A stretch of DNA of 64,000 nucleotides, taken from the NCBI GenBank assembly GCA_025331125.1, contig JAOALB010000007.1, positions 1 to 64,000 on the forward strand, written 5' to 3'. The notes beneath the pieces are model-generated. The model was given only the letters and a program-made list of their open reading frames with translations, searched no databases and was not told where the DNA came from. A program made the position numbers and the translations under genes. Below are positions 11,788-23,573 of the stretch, one piece after another. Each line of letters starts with the position of its first letter. Within the stretch, counting starts at the first letter, position 1. The DNA comes from Mycogone perniciosa (lineage: Eukaryota > Ascomycota > Sordariomycetes > Hypocreales > Hypocreaceae).

Positions 11788-14700
11788 AGTCTTTCCAAGG
11801 TGGCCAGCAGATGAATAAAATCACCGCCAGGCCCGAAAAAGATGGTAAGTTGGGTTATCGTGATGGCTGTCCAGATTCACATTCGTAACTCGTATATGTA
11901 GAGAAAATTGAAGAGAGGCTTCGATGTAAGAAAAACAAGGGCCGGCTCCACTGATTCGGTCGAAAATATGTAACCGGGCCTCACTCAGAATGGAAACTCT
12001 GCTTCATCCGAGGACCCTAGCCGAGTGAAGAAAGAAAAGGGAAAGTATAGGCGGGCCAGCGAGGAGAAACGAGGAGGATGAATTCTGTCAGGCCACACCA
12101 GGTGAACCAAGTTCCTGATATGGTTGGTCAATTGGTGAAGATGCGCCACCTGACTGTTAATGTGATGCAAGAAAAGGCGGCCCTCCAGGGACTGAGGCTA
12201 AGGAAATGATAAATGAGAGGAGTTCGGGATGCCTTGGTGGAGAGGGGGCAAAGGTCTGGACCTCATGGACTTTTGGGGTTGTTGCCCGAATTTGTCAAAC
12301 CACGAGGTGCGGCTCGCATGCACGGGCTTGGCCTCGTGGAAAGTACCTACTAAGGCAAGGTGCTCCGTACTTCGTACATAATTGTACATACGAGCAGCTG
12401 GACCATTTGCTTTTTTTTAGAGCCAGAGGAGTCTTATTATCTGAAGGGAAAACACGCTATTGTCAATGGTGGTGAATGGTTTTTTAGGTGGATTGTGATG
12501 GTGAAATAGGCTGTTGTGACCAGACGCATGAAGACAATGGCATCCATCAAGAACACGAGGAGGGTGAATAACAAAGACAAGACAAGAGGAGACAGACACC
12601 TGAATCTACAACACCTGCCAGCCACAGCGCCGTGCCTGAGATTGCCCCTCCCAGTGTTGGGGATGACACAAGCCTCGCATATTACTCATTGCTCGTACTC
12701 CGTATACCGTGCTGATTACCTTGCCCAGCACTCGGTTGCAGCCCTGACAATGGGGATCGATCGCTTCCAGCTCGAGCTGGGGCGCTAGCTCTGAGCCATG
12801 CTCCAACCAGAATAGCATATGCATCTCAGCCAACAACATGCTGCGCAGGCCATCCGCATCCCTTCTCGACACGAGTGACCAACACATCGCGATAAATTAA
12901 ACATGCCAGTCCACCAGCCAATGGCATTTCACAAGTTCTTATCCGGGCATGCTCCGTACATGCCTGCCGATACGGATACATCGTTGTCTCTTCTCGCATC
13001 GGCGACGTGTCCCACCCGGGCGAAAATAAGAGAGATCCAGGCCAGGGGTTCTCGGGCCCACCTCCCATCCAGCTATGTACTATTGATTCGGTGCCTTAAT
13101 AACGTCTTGCGTCGCAGATTGGCGCCGAATAGTCCGTTTCTTCTAAAACAGCAAAATCGCAATATCACGTACGAGGTTCGTCGTACAGTTCGGAAATCCC
13201 ATTCCCTTCTCCCCGCAGCCTCCTCTGTGTTCTTCGGCGCAGATCCGGCTGGTTGCGTGTGATCTGCGCGCCGCCGTCACTGGTAACCTCGAGGCGACAG
13301 TTAGCTGAACAGGCGAATTCATGCGGTGGCGTCCGTCTTTCAAAGGACATCCATGCTTGTGAGAATCGCACGTTTCAAGCCGCCTTTGCGACAGTCAAAC
13401 AAACAATAATTCCAAGTTAGTCGTCTCCACGCAAAACGTGGGCACTCCTGTAGTGGATATGCAAGGCGGCTAAGGATGCGCGATCCAGTGTTCGCTTCGA
13501 GCGACTGATCCTACGTACAACTAGGTCTTGCTCAGTGCTTACGAATACCAACGGGCACTCAGTCATAGCACACGGAGGCTGGCGGACATGGAAGGGAACA
13601 ATGGAAATGATAAGTGACAAGCCACAGCAGGAAAAAAGGAAGCATGTCTTCTTTGTTAGGTGAACTATTCCGCCGAGCTGATGCAGCTGTAAACTTAGAA
13701 GCTCATTACTCCGTACGGAGTGCTGTGTTCCCAAACGTGGTGACATCGTTCGCACGGCCATCATTCTGGAAAGAATTTAGCTCCCGAGGCCGGATTGTTT
13801 TACTACTCCTCCGATCGTATCAGCATTCCCAACGGTTGTCACGAGTCATGCTAGCAACGGCATCTCTCATGATGGCTTGCATGAGGTTTCCAAGCCGACG
13901 GGATATGTATGTACATGCAGCTTCCCTCGGGGTATTTAAATGTTCATGCGTCCTGTTTATTTAATGATGGGAGTTTACCGGGAAGAGGGGTACTGTTATT
14001 ACTGCTATTCCTTGGATCTCTAGAACGTGATCAAATCGGTTGGTCCTGAGGTGAGCTTGGCAACAGTGGCGTCTCGTCCCTTCTGCACAGTATTATTACT
14101 GCGGCTCTTGGCTACATTTCTTGATGATGAGAATGCAAATTAATTACGAAGTATTACTCCGTATAGATTCAACGTTCTGCTTTCTTAGGGGTGCTCGGAT
14201 ATCCCAACCTCAACCTAGCCCGGGAACGTGGAAGCATGTCTCAGCAAGACTAGCATGGTTGTGTCCAGACCGCGGTCTCGATCAACTCGGATCGAATAAT
14301 ACTTCGTACTTTATGCCGGTAGCAATACGAAGGACTGCCCTCTGTTTGAATCACGTCACAATGCAAATCTTAGACACCTGGGCTCGCATAAGTGACGTAA
14401 AACGGTCACCGGACTGGCAGCGCGCACCAACTTCCTTGTACCATGCACTACTTATGCAAGCGGATAAAGGGTATGAGCAGTTTTTATGGCAATCTACGAA
14501 GTATACGAAGTACGAAGTAGATGGATGGGAAATATATGAAGTGTGACCAACACGCCAGACTTGTTAGTATTAAAGTGCCCTCTCAGCGGGAAAACAGGAA
14601 AAGAGTGACCACACCGTACATCGCTCTGCGAATAACACTTCTAGTAACTACCTAGTTAGTGACCGTAAGATCAAAGGATAGAAATAAAAAGCTAAAAATT

Positions 14701-15737
14701 CCATAGTCGACCCAATATAATACACAAATTAAGCCCATATTTTCCTACTCATTTTTAAGCTTGATATATGGTGGTTTTTGTAGTCATGTCTGTCGAAAGA
14801 AGCTGCTTACCCGGAAGCCGACACAACGTTACGAAGTGCTTCGTACTACTTCGTAGATACCTGGTAACCTGACAATCGACATGCAGAACTTATATTTAGG
14901 TATGCTAAATAGGATACTAATATCTGTATCAAAAGCCTTGGCTGATTCATTTCTGTCTCTCTGGTCTATATTTTTTTGCATTTTATGCAACCTAGCTTTG
15001 GCATATTGAGACCCACACAACGCGAAACAATACTGTATTAACAGTGCTTCACGCATTGAAACCCAATATTTTATTGTGAAAGTTAATATTGTTTCCTGCT
15101 TTTTACAGACGACAATGGTAAGGCATGGACTGACTCCGTAGGCAAGGTGCGTTATTGAAGACAGCTGCCGTGTTCGATCTGAAACATTTAATCGAAATTC
15201 CGCGATCGGCAGTTCGAAATGTCAATATGGGGTTTGCATGCACACCCCGCCTTGGCAATCCCCACTCTAGCTACTCCATGTACACATAGCTCAATCTGGA
15301 CGCCATCAAGGTGCACTTCAAGTACTGAATCACTAGATCAAGCATTGCCAATACCTCTTGAATACTTGGTTTGTGGATTCCGGTACTTACGGCCTTTCTT
15401 TCCCTGAACTTGCGCCTCAGGATGCGCATTATCTCATCAGCAACATCACCATAACAACAGTTGCAACTGCCTTTTCCCCCCAACATGCTCCTCTGAGGAA
15501 TCACGCGCATGTGATAATCCTCTCCAGAGGCTTACCAACCTGCCCTTGTTCACCTACCTTAAACACATAACAAGAGAATCGCGCAGGCGGTATCACAGGC
15601 ACCCTGGGCTTCGTGCGGAGTCCTCAGTGCCGGGATTCATTCATTAAAGATCTCCCCGCTGGCCTCGCGCCTCACGCACAGGTCATCAAGCACGCGCGTC
15701 TTGCTGAGCTCACTTGGGCCACCAGTCGTCAACCGCC
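11788..15737. other. Gene desert with many TACGGAGTA/TACGAAGTA-type motifs
   Basis: About 3.9 kb with no supportable gene on either strand; all open frames are short and without family features. The part from about 14550 to 15120 is clearly A/T-richer than the genes around it. Copies of the short motif TACTCCGTA/TACTTCGTA (either orientation) cluster at about 12365, 12696, 13708, 14145-14163, 14300, 14495-14520 and 14827-14853. It may be decayed transposon DNA, but no terminal repeats or transposase remnants were recognised. Confidence 0.55.
14495..14520. repeat. Tandem TACGAAGTA motif cluster
   Basis: Three copies of TACGAAGTA or a close form follow each other nearly end to end. The same 9-mer and its one-base variant TACGGAGTA recur in most of the long intergenic regions of this window. 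Confidence 0.85.
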
Positions 15738-16499
15738 ATGCCCGCACTCACCATATCAACCGATATGCGCTCACGATCCTCCTCTCCAAACCCCCCTCCC
15801 ATCTCCCCCATCACGCCGACTCTCCCCCCGGCGCGTCTCCCTGGAGACGGCAACAATAGTAACAACGGCGGAGGACAAGTGCCTGCAGTACCTGCAGCGA
15901 CGGTGACGATGCAGCAACCGACCCGCCCGGCCTTGACGCACTCCCAACCTAACCAGATCGGCATCACTCCCCCACCCCCAGCGCCCATGTCTTTCGAGAA
16001 TAATCCCGATGTCATCGCGCTCAGATCTGCCCTCTCAGTTCTACAGCTACAGCAACGGCGCGCAACCGCTGATATGCTGGCATTAAACAAAGCCAAGGAT
16101 GAGGCTATGGAGCGTCCCGAGGATTTCCTGCGGGACCTTATTGCAGGAAAGGTCGGTGACACAGCACAAACGAGCGCGGGTGGTGGCGACAACGACAATG
16201 AAGGAGCCGAGGGTTCAGAGCCGAGTCCCGGAGCCTGGACTTCACTGCCCAAAGCTCAGGATTTAGTCCGCTGCCCACCGATCAACTGGTCCCAGTACGC
16301 CATTGTCGGAGAGGCCTTGGACAAGCTGCATGCCGAGCAGGTGGCACGTCCCACGCAAGGCACACCCGCCACCATCGGCGCAGGAGGTATGTACGAGTTC
16401 AAAGGGGGTAACGGAAAGCAAGAAACATACCCCGGCGTGGCCGCTCCGTACACACCTCTAAAGGATAAACTCGACAGGAAGCCCAAGGGAAAGAAATGA
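15738..16499 (+). CDS. Uncharacterised 253-residue fungal protein
   Basis: A single-exon frame of 253 residues from the first ATG at 15738. The first 80 residues are low-complexity (Pro, Ser, Thr, Gln, Asn). A conserved-looking helical block follows, around residues 85-135 (ENNPDVIALRSALSVLQLQ, then ERPEDFLRDLIAGKV), which could form a coiled coil. A second block, LPKAQDLVRCPPINWSQYAI, runs into a helix with ALDKLHAEQ. The C-terminus is basic (KLDRKPKGKK), which would suit a nuclear protein. The two blocks look like binding motifs of a subunit in a larger complex, but I do not recognise the family and assign no function. Confidence 0.75.
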   Translation: MPALTISTDMRSRSSSPNPPPISPITPTLPPARLPGDGNNSNNGGGQVPAVPAATVTMQQPTRPALTHSQPNQIGITPPPPAPMSFENNPDVIALRSALSVLQLQQRRATADMLALNKAKDEAMERPEDFLRDLIAGKVGDTAQTSAGGGDNDNEGAEGSEPSPGAWTSLPKAQDLVRCPPINWSQYAIVGEALDKLHAEQVARPTQGTPATIGAGGMYEFKGGNGKQETYPGVAAPYTPLKDKLDRKPKGKK

Positions 16500-17385
16500 G
16501 CGGATGGAAGACATAGATCTCTTTCTCTCTCGAAAGGGCATTTTTAATGCGTTACGAAGAATATCATGATGCCGGAATGAGAACGACGAAAACGGACGCA
16601 ACGAGGTAAATGCATTTTCTGGGCGTTAAGGGATTAGATGACGAAAGGCACCCATGAAGACCAGAAAGGGGTCTAGCCGGCTGTCTTCTTCACAAGGCAA
16701 AACAGTGCCGTCAACCTGGGGCCTATCTCCAATGAATAATACCATGCTAAGAGGATCTGGACATAGTAGTGAAGGCCCCTGAGGATATTTAAACGGTATC
16801 TGGCCTGGCACTTTGCTGTATAATGCATGGTTCCCGAGTGATGATGTGAAATTAAAACAAAGTGATGGCGTCGAAGGATTCGAAGAATACGTAAAATGAA
16901 AACGACCACGAGAAAAGTTAATACCTGTCACCCAGAGCAGTTCACCGTGTCCCCCAACTCCTCCTGATGAGACGGCAAGATCGACTACGCCCACGACTTT
17001 CAAGTTGCTATTAGAAGAAACGAGGAGATTCAAACCAATTCAGCGCCAAAGGATATGAAAGCAAATAGATAGTATTGTGCACGCGCTTCCCCTCTTACCT
17101 GCAAATATGATGCGGAGAGAGAATGTCGTCCTACGTACCATCTAAATATACGTATCAAAGGAAGGCGAAAACCACCATTGACTCGCTAGCTACGCCTGCT
17201 TGTACTCCCGCACCAAAAGATATACCGGAACGCCTACAATATTCCTCTGTCAAGGAATACGCTCCAAGCAAAAGAACAAGCCATATCACTTCGCGTCTCA
17301 GCAGGAGGAAAGCACTCATTCGGGGAAGTCCCTAATTTCGTGTTAGCGAGCAAATCCAAAACGGCATCCCCGAATTATGTTCATC
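16500..17385. other. Intergenic region between convergent genes
   Basis: About 890 bp that must hold the 3' ends of two facing genes. Open frames are short and unlike known proteins. Nothing else was seen. Confidence 0.5.
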
Positions 17386-19112
17386 TTACTCCATGCTTTG
17401 CTGCACCGATCGGCGTAGGCGCCGGTTATACTGCTTCTTGTCATCGGGGTTACTGCCCCAATACATCTTGGTGGCCTCAGGATTGACGATTTTCCTTGGG
17501 TCGTAGGCCGGTTCGTCGTCCTCCAGAGCATCAAAAATTGCGTCAATATGAGACTTGATATCCTCGATCTTCATCGGGTTGGGCGTGTAGCAAGCAGTTC
17601 CATCTGAAGCAACGCGGTGGTGGAATATCTTTGTTTCAAATTTAACTCGCGGCTGTTCGCTTGGGAAGCGAGTGCTGAATGCTATTCTGATGCGGAAGAG
17701 ACCGCCATCAAGATTAGTCATTGGCCGTCCGAAGTAAGTTATCAGCCAAACGAAAGGGTTGCCATCCTCAAGGACAACACTGTGTGGCATGTCGCCACGC
17801 TTCAAGTAAGCAGACACCTGGTCGAATTGGTGTTGCAAGTTCACAGCTACTGTTGACTCTCCGGCCTTGGATGCCAGCCCTTCTTCAGCCCAGTGTTGGG
17901 TCTCGGCATCCAACGCATCCCTGATGGCCTTGAGCCTACGCTCGAGTTCGACGTAGTTGAAGCGGCCATCCATCGAGTTGCTACCAGGCGATTCGAATGG
18001 CATTCTAGCAAATACCTGTTGACTCTTGACCTCTGACTTTCCTTTTCTAATTGCTGCTAGATAAGAGTCGTAGTACCAGAGGAATCGGCGCTTGCAGAGG
18101 TCCTTGAAAGGCTCAAACGGAATGCTAGCCTCATCGAGGTCTTCACGATCGATCTCTTTCGTAGCCTGGTCTTCTAGAGGCGCACCAGGCTGTAGTCCTA
18201 GATATTCTTCAAGACGCTGGATGACGGATATCCTCAGGGTTTCGTGACGGATCTACGGTATGTTAGGTATGAGATACAGGGACGACACCTAGGTAAATAC
18301 CTTTTGGATGTAATCCTTTTGCGCTTGTTTGTCCGATTCTTCATTAGCATCCTCGAATCCAGGCTCATTCTCGTAGGGGTTGGCCGACATCAAACTCTGT
18401 ATCGAAAGCAATATCGATTCGAGACCCTGTGCCGATGACCATTCTTCACCACGCTCTCCTCGCCAGGTACTGTTGATAATGTTAGGATTTCTAAGGTCAC
18501 ATAAAAAGGAGCTTCAATCGCACCCTAAGATAGACCTATTGTGGTGATTAGCATGCTCCAATAATTGAACAAATCGCCATACTCACAAGCAAACTTTGCC
18601 GCTAGAGTAAATGTTGGGGTTGAATCTGCAGCGTCCTCCATTCGTGGTAATACACTGTACATTTGGCGACTTGGAAGGGTAATCTACAGCGGCCAAGCTC
18701 CATCAGATATAGTCTCGGCAAGTAGAGCCACAAGCCGATCTCACCTTTGTTAAAATGTATCGCAAACTATATCATACAGTTAGTAAAAATAAAATAAAAG
18801 CCGTACACCATGCTACTCTCCAGCGATCTTACCTCAAAGAAACCAAACTCGTAGGGAGTCTCATGCGGACCCATGATCAGGGCCTTGACATTGCGAACAT
18901 CGATATCGCGACAGGCGACAGCGATGGCTGCAAGCTCCTGCGTTAGAACCTAGCCATAGACAAGATAATAGCCTGAATCAGCCAACATACCGAGATCAGA
19001 GCTCTTCTGAATGTCGCTGAGCTCCTAGAGGCAATAATGGTCAGTCATGAGACCCCATAAGCACGATCTGTGAGCCTCAAACCTTGGAGATGCGAATGAT
19101 GGACTGATCCAT
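17386..19112 (-). CDS. Ubiquitin-conjugating (E2) protein with two UBC folds, UBE2Z-like
   Basis: Eight minus-strand exons (19083-19112, 18991-19024, 18833-18927, 18745-18766, 18587-18683, 18524-18535, 18301-18469, 17386-18252) join in frame to 441 residues. The first UBC domain (about 1-150) has MGPHETPYEFGFFEF, YPSKSPNV, FNPNIYSSGKVCLSILGTW with the presumed catalytic Cys92, and the QSLMSANPYENEPG tail, all as in UBE2Z-type E2s. A second UBC-like fold (about 300-420) has PFVWLITYFGRPM, FPSEQPRVKFETKIFHH and a Cys in GTACYTP (Cys374). A helical linker joins them. Several exons are tiny, one only 12 nt. The role is presumably transfer of ubiquitin or a ubiquitin-like modifier; the partner is unknown. 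The gene is divergent from RFC2 across 0.95 kb. Confidence 0.88.
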
Positions 19113-20058
19113 GGTGTCGGTCCTGCGATGGATGAACTTGAAGAGGCGAAGTAGCAGCGATGTAAAGAAGACTGATCATGGGGAGGCTGAAGATGGAAAA
19201 GCACCGTTTTGCGAAAAGAAAGAGGTCGTGCGTGATTGAAGATCGCCTTGTTTGGTGATAGGCAGAAGGCTGTCTGGGGTTAGAACTTAGGAGGGGGAGG
19301 AGGGGTTGGGCCAGAAGGGCGAGCCAGGTCAGCCCGCGGAACAGGACGTGCGTATGCCGCCTTGCAGCCTATGGTAAATAAAGGCAGATGATTGCCTGCA
19401 GAGAGGGCCTGTGGGGAGATGAGTGGAGTGAATGAATAAATGCCTGCGTAACTTCGAGAATTAATAACGATGTCCATGAATGTTAATGTTGCCCAAGGCT
19501 GACTGTAACTTTCGGTAGAGCACTACGACACTGGAGGGGCGATGCTGCGGGGGCTGCTTCGGGCTGCTGGTTGCATGCGCCACAGCCTATCCCATCTGAC
19601 ACTAGAGCATGAAATGCCGTCCATAACCTTGAGCAACTCGCCCTCTAGTCGCTCACAATCCGGTGTTAGTTGCACAAATATGTACGTGAAGAGTATGTGC
19701 CCCCCAAACACGAAGCGTTGTCTTGACAAATGCCCACACACAGTGGCGCTGGAATAAAAACACTTGAGTTCATGAGGGAATCCGAAGCCTTTTCCTATAA
19801 TAGCCATCTAACATATAAACATCGCAGTGTTTGTATCTACAAACATGTAAGTCTAATGTGGGGTCTTGTCGCGGGGCTCTTCAGCCTTGCGTCGGGTTTG
19901 ACGCGCCTCGCGTCACTGAGCTTAGCGACGCGTAAATGGATTTTCCCGTCCCTTGATAGCTTGCTTGGCTGCTGCTTGGTGATGCACCATCAACGACAGC
20001 TTCACGGCGCAACCACACCCCATTATCCTCCCCCAAATATTTGCAGCTTCGTTCCACA
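19113..20058. other. Divergent promoter region between the E2 gene and RFC2
   Basis: About 950 bp upstream of two genes transcribed away from each other. An ACGCGT box lies near RFC2 and is listed separately. Open frames in the region are not credible. Confidence 0.6.
19928..19933. promoter_or_regulatory. MCB-like box ACGCGT upstream of RFC2
   Basis: The palindrome ACGCGT lies 126-131 bp before the RFC2 ATG, with ACGCG-type near-matches some 25-30 bp further up. In yeasts this is the binding core of MBF/DSC1, which drives G1/S expression of replication genes, so the placement makes sense. Function here is inferred. Confidence 0.5.
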
Positions 20059-21384
20059 ATGGCTAGCTTCTTCGATCTGAAGGCCAGAAAGGCTGCTGCC
20101 GCCGCCAACGGCACCCCGACCCAAAAGCAAGACAAGCCGTCCGATGGTCGAACCCAACCCTGGGTCGAGAAATAGTCAGTCGGCTCCAACCCATCACCAC
20201 CTCTGGTAGCCGGTCTGCTTACACCTGATAGCCGTCCCAAGAGCCTCGACGATGTCACAGCTCAAGATCACACTGTTACAGTCCTGCAGAGGACGCTGCA
20301 AGCATCCAATGTACGTACCCTGGAAGCAGTTGACCGAGCTGTACAATTGAGCTAACAACCGTCACTGTTAAGCTTCCTCATATGCTGTTCTACGGACCCC
20401 CCGGTACGGGCAAAACGTCTACCATTCTCGCCCTCGCCAAGGAGTTGTACGGCCCTGAAATGATGAAGTCACGAGTTCTCGAACTCAACGCGTCCGACGA
20501 GCGTGGCATTTCTATCGTCCGACAAAAGGTCAAGGATTTTGCACGCATGCAATTAACCAATCCGCCTCCAGCCTCCAGGCAAAAGTACCCCTGTCCGCCA
20601 TTCAAGATCATTATCCTCGACGAAGCCGATTCCATGACGCAAGATGCCCAGAGCGCTTTGCGACGGACAATGGAAACCTACAGCAAGATCACCCGCTTCT
20701 GTCTGATTTGCAACTACGTCACCAGAATCATTGATCCGCTGGCTAGTCGATGCAGCAAGTTCCGCTTCAAGAGTCTGGACCAAGGCAATGCGAAAAAAAG
20801 ATTGGAATCTATAGCGACAGCAGAAGGCGTGTCACTTGAGGACGGAGCCCTCGATGCTCTCATTAAGTGCAGTGAAGGTGATCTACGAAAAGCCATCACA
20901 TTCTTACAGAGTGCTGCTCGACTTGTCGGTGCAAGTGCTCCGAATAAGGACGGAGATGGTGATAGCAGTGATCAGATGGATGTGGATAAGAGAGCCGTGA
21001 CTGTCAAGATTATCGAGGATATTGCTGGCGTAATCCCAAGCCGAACGATAGACGACCTCGTTAGAGCAATGCGCCCCAAGAACCCAAGTGAGGCGTATCA
21101 GTCGGTGGCCAAGGTTGTGGAGGAGATGGTTGCCGATGGCTGGAGCGCCGGCCAGGTTATCTCCCAGGTAAGTGCTTTTTTATCCCTTGTATGAGAGTCG
21201 TGTCTAATTGATCCTGTAGCTCTACCAAACTCTCATTTTCGATGAGACGATCCCGGACCTTCAGAAGAACAAGATTGTCCTGGTCTTTTCCGAAATCGAC
21301 AAGCGATTAGTTGATGGAGCTGATGAGCATCTATCAATTCTAGACTTGGCGATGAGAATATCTGCCATCTTGACCGGAAAATAG
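20059..21384 (+). CDS. RFC2: Replication factor C small subunit 2 (clamp loader ATPase)
   Basis: Four exons (20059-20174, 20232-20310, 20373-21167, 21220-21384) give 384 residues. The protein is an AAA+ subunit of the RFC clamp loader, which opens PCNA and loads it at primer ends; it also serves the checkpoint RFC-like complexes. Visible motifs are PWVEKYRPKSLDDV at the N-terminus, Walker A GPPGTGKTS, ELNASDERGI (RFC box), Walker B DEAD in LDEADSMTQDAQ, TRFCLICNYVTRIIDPLASRC with the SRC arginine finger, and the C-terminal collar region with DGWSAGQVISQ. The sequence follows yeast Rfc2 (human RFC4) closely, including FARM after the RFC box. A spacer with DGDGDSSDQMDVDK is longer than in yeast. 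It converges on the coiled-coil gene, 127 bp away. Confidence 0.97.
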
Positions 21385-21511
21385 GCGTACACTTAATTAG
21401 GTATTCATTGCTTGGTGGGCATGCGGAGTTGGGGCAAATCTTCCCAGTGGATGGCGTTCGCATTAATCATGAAAGATATCGTAGGATGCACTATAAAGTA
21501 ATCGACATGAC

Positions 21512-23122
21512 TTAAACCACATCTTCTTGTCCGAGTAGACCCAGGTTTCCATGCAATCTGGCCCAAATATCGCTTTTAACCTGCGACGTACTTTGCTTCT
21601 TCGCCGTGTGTTTCCTGGTTCCCGCTCTGTTCGCTCCGACATCCTCTGACGGTTCTCCCGTGATGGTATTTCTCCTGATTCCTGCTCTATTCGATCTGAT
21701 ATCCTCCTTTGACGGCTCCCCTATAATGATATCACCAGCCAAGTCCATACTGTCTTGACCCAAAAGGGAATCAGTCTCCCGAAGAGCACTCATAAAGTTC
21801 TCCAAAGCAAGTTGACCGCCCTCGACCGCCTCAGCGACATACTCCAGGGTAGCGATTTTGGCCGAGTCAGCCGCAAACACCCACGGCTTGATTCTGTTGG
21901 CGATATCTGGCTGTTCGGATGATCTTGAGGCTATTTCATGTTGAATGCCCGATCTTCGGCGTAATGAGTCCTTCATGGGGTATGCTGGCAACAAGTGACT
22001 TTCTTCTCCAAGGCGGCCGAGTAACTGGCAATCATCCTGATTTTGCTTGCCCAGTATTGAGTTGATGAAAGTTTTGTGACTAATGATCGCCTTTTGCCTC
22101 ACAGAAATCGCAGCCAAGGCCCCAAGATATGGTGTGACAAGGTAATCAGTCCGTATGGCAGGTGGCTTATTCTCACGATCCCCAACAATGGTTCGTTGAG
22201 CAGGCGGTGATAATAATGGCTGGGATTTCTGCGTCCCAAGATCAAGGAGTAGTTTTCTAGCAGCCACATACTTGGCGTACTTGTTGCTTATTTCTCCAAG
22301 TCGGGCCTCTATCGTGGACGCACCAGTCCTCGACTTGCCCTGGGAATTGCCATTCGTTTCTTCATCAAAGTCCTCGGGTGATGCCTTTCCAAGCTCTGCC
22401 TCGATCCAGCCGATAAGCTCGCTCCTTGTAGCATTTAAGGCTTCTAGCCGGGCCCCATTGCTGACAACATCGTGTTCGCCATTGGACTTGGCTTTAGCAT
22501 CGCGAAGCGCCTGTTCCTCTTGCTTCAAAAGCAACTTGGCCTTCAAGACTGTCTTTTCCAGTTGATGGATGCTGTCCGAAAGATCTGACCGAGAAGACGT
22601 CTGGTCCACAACAAGGCCGTTGATGACATCACTGGGCACTCTTGGGGGGCCAGCACTTCCTTGGAATATATGTTTGCTATCCAAGAACTCGTGTGTTGCA
22701 GCTGGTTTCTCAAGGAGAAGATCCAGAGACTGGCGGACAGCGTGGAGGCTTTCTCGTTTCTGGTGCAATTTCAAAAGGCAAATCCGTTCCTCCAAGAGGT
22801 CGATGTTGCTTGCTGGTGGCTTTGGTCGTTCCACAGGTTTAGCATGATTGCCCTGCAAGATACCCTCGAGCTGGCGGCGAGCAACAATATTGGCTTGCAG
22901 AGCCTCGACATACTCCTTAAAAATACCTTTCACGCCTGGGGGGAGAACCAAATCGTGTGAGCTGTCAACAAGAGACAGGGGGTGCTGGATCAGCCCATCT
23001 TGGGAGCAAGTCCCTAGATGAAGCGCTAAGACGCGCCTGATGAAGTTGACCTGCTCTCGCGGTTTAATGTATGGCTCAAGACCTTTTTTAAACTTTTGAA
23101 TGATTTCAGTCTGATCAGTCAT
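21512..23122 (-). CDS. Coiled-coil protein of unknown function
   Basis: A single-exon frame of 536 residues. The first in-frame ATG at 23122 gives the start MTDQTEII. Predicted from sequence: an N-terminal helical domain (KFKKGLEPYIKPREQVNFIRR), heptad-like coiled coil around residues 75-135 and 190-230 (KTVLKAKLLLKQEEQALRDAK), a helical middle with ARLGEISNKYAKYVAARK, and a basic disordered C-terminus. Near the C-terminus a unit with GEPS and NRAG followed by basic residues occurs twice in tandem. The overall plan resembles structural subunits of spindle, kinetochore or centrosome-type complexes, but no diagnostic motif is seen and no function is assigned. It is divergent from BRR2 across 451 bp. 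Confidence 0.85.
   Translation of the reverse strand: MTDQTEIIQKFKKGLEPYIKPREQVNFIRRVLALHLGTCSQDGLIQHPLSLVDSSHDLVLPPGVKGIFKEYVEALQANIVARRQLEGILQGNHAKPVERPKPPASNIDLLEERICLLKLHQKRESLHAVRQSLDLLLEKPAATHEFLDSKHIFQGSAGPPRVPSDVINGLVVDQTSSRSDLSDSIHQLEKTVLKAKLLLKQEEQALRDAKAKSNGEHDVVSNGARLEALNATRSELIGWIEAELGKASPEDFDEETNGNSQGKSRTGASTIEARLGEISNKYAKYVAARKLLLDLGTQKSQPLLSPPAQRTIVGDRENKPPAIRTDYLVTPYLGALAAISVRQKAIISHKTFINSILGKQNQDDCQLLGRLGEESHLLPAYPMKDSLRRRSGIQHEIASRSSEQPDIANRIKPWVFAADSAKIATLEYVAEAVEGGQLALENFMSALRETDSLLGQDSMDLAGDIIIGEPSKEDIRSNRAGIRRNTITGEPSEDVGANRAGTRKHTAKKQSTSQVKSDIWARLHGNLGLLGQEDVV
21600..21725 (-). repeat. In-frame duplicated segment within the coiled-coil gene
   Basis: Two adjacent imperfect copies of about 51-54 nt encode GEPSKEDIRSNRAGIRR and GEPSEDVGANRAGTRK. 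The copies are similar at both DNA and protein level, suggesting a fairly recent tandem duplication. Confidence 0.8.
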
Positions 23123-23573
23123 ATTTGAAGAATCATTTTCCCGGGCATGCAATGTTGGTTTCCGCGTAGTATTATACAGAGTTTATTTCTTCCAAAGATT
23201 GAAGTCGGTCTGCTGGGGATACCCAACCTCGAAGTAAACAAATGGAGGCTCCACTGAGTGTGGCTGACGGGTCTACATGTGGCGCAGTACACTAACCTCA
23301 TGCAATGGCGCGTTGAAGGCAGAAGGCTGAATCTGAAATTTATCGCGACAACTTTCTACTACTCGTACTACCACCACTAACCAGAGGTTGGACTTTGATT
23401 CCGGCCAACTAACTTACTTCACATTGCTGACCTGTGTAGGCAGCGGCCGTTAGTCCTCCTCCGAACTGCTGGACCTGGTGTCAAACACATGGTGAAGTAG
23501 TGGTCAAGCTCACCGAGGTTTTTGTCGAGAACATCGACGTTCTCCTTCCTCACAACTTGAAAATATCGCCAAG
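23123..23573. other. Divergent promoter region of the coiled-coil gene and BRR2
   Basis: A 451-bp region between two starts on opposite strands. No recognised motif. Confidence 0.6.

Noticed and set aside
14121..14546. Possible 141-codon gene in the desert
   Set aside because: It has no family features, runs through the TACGAAGTA tandem cluster, and shows no coding-like base use.
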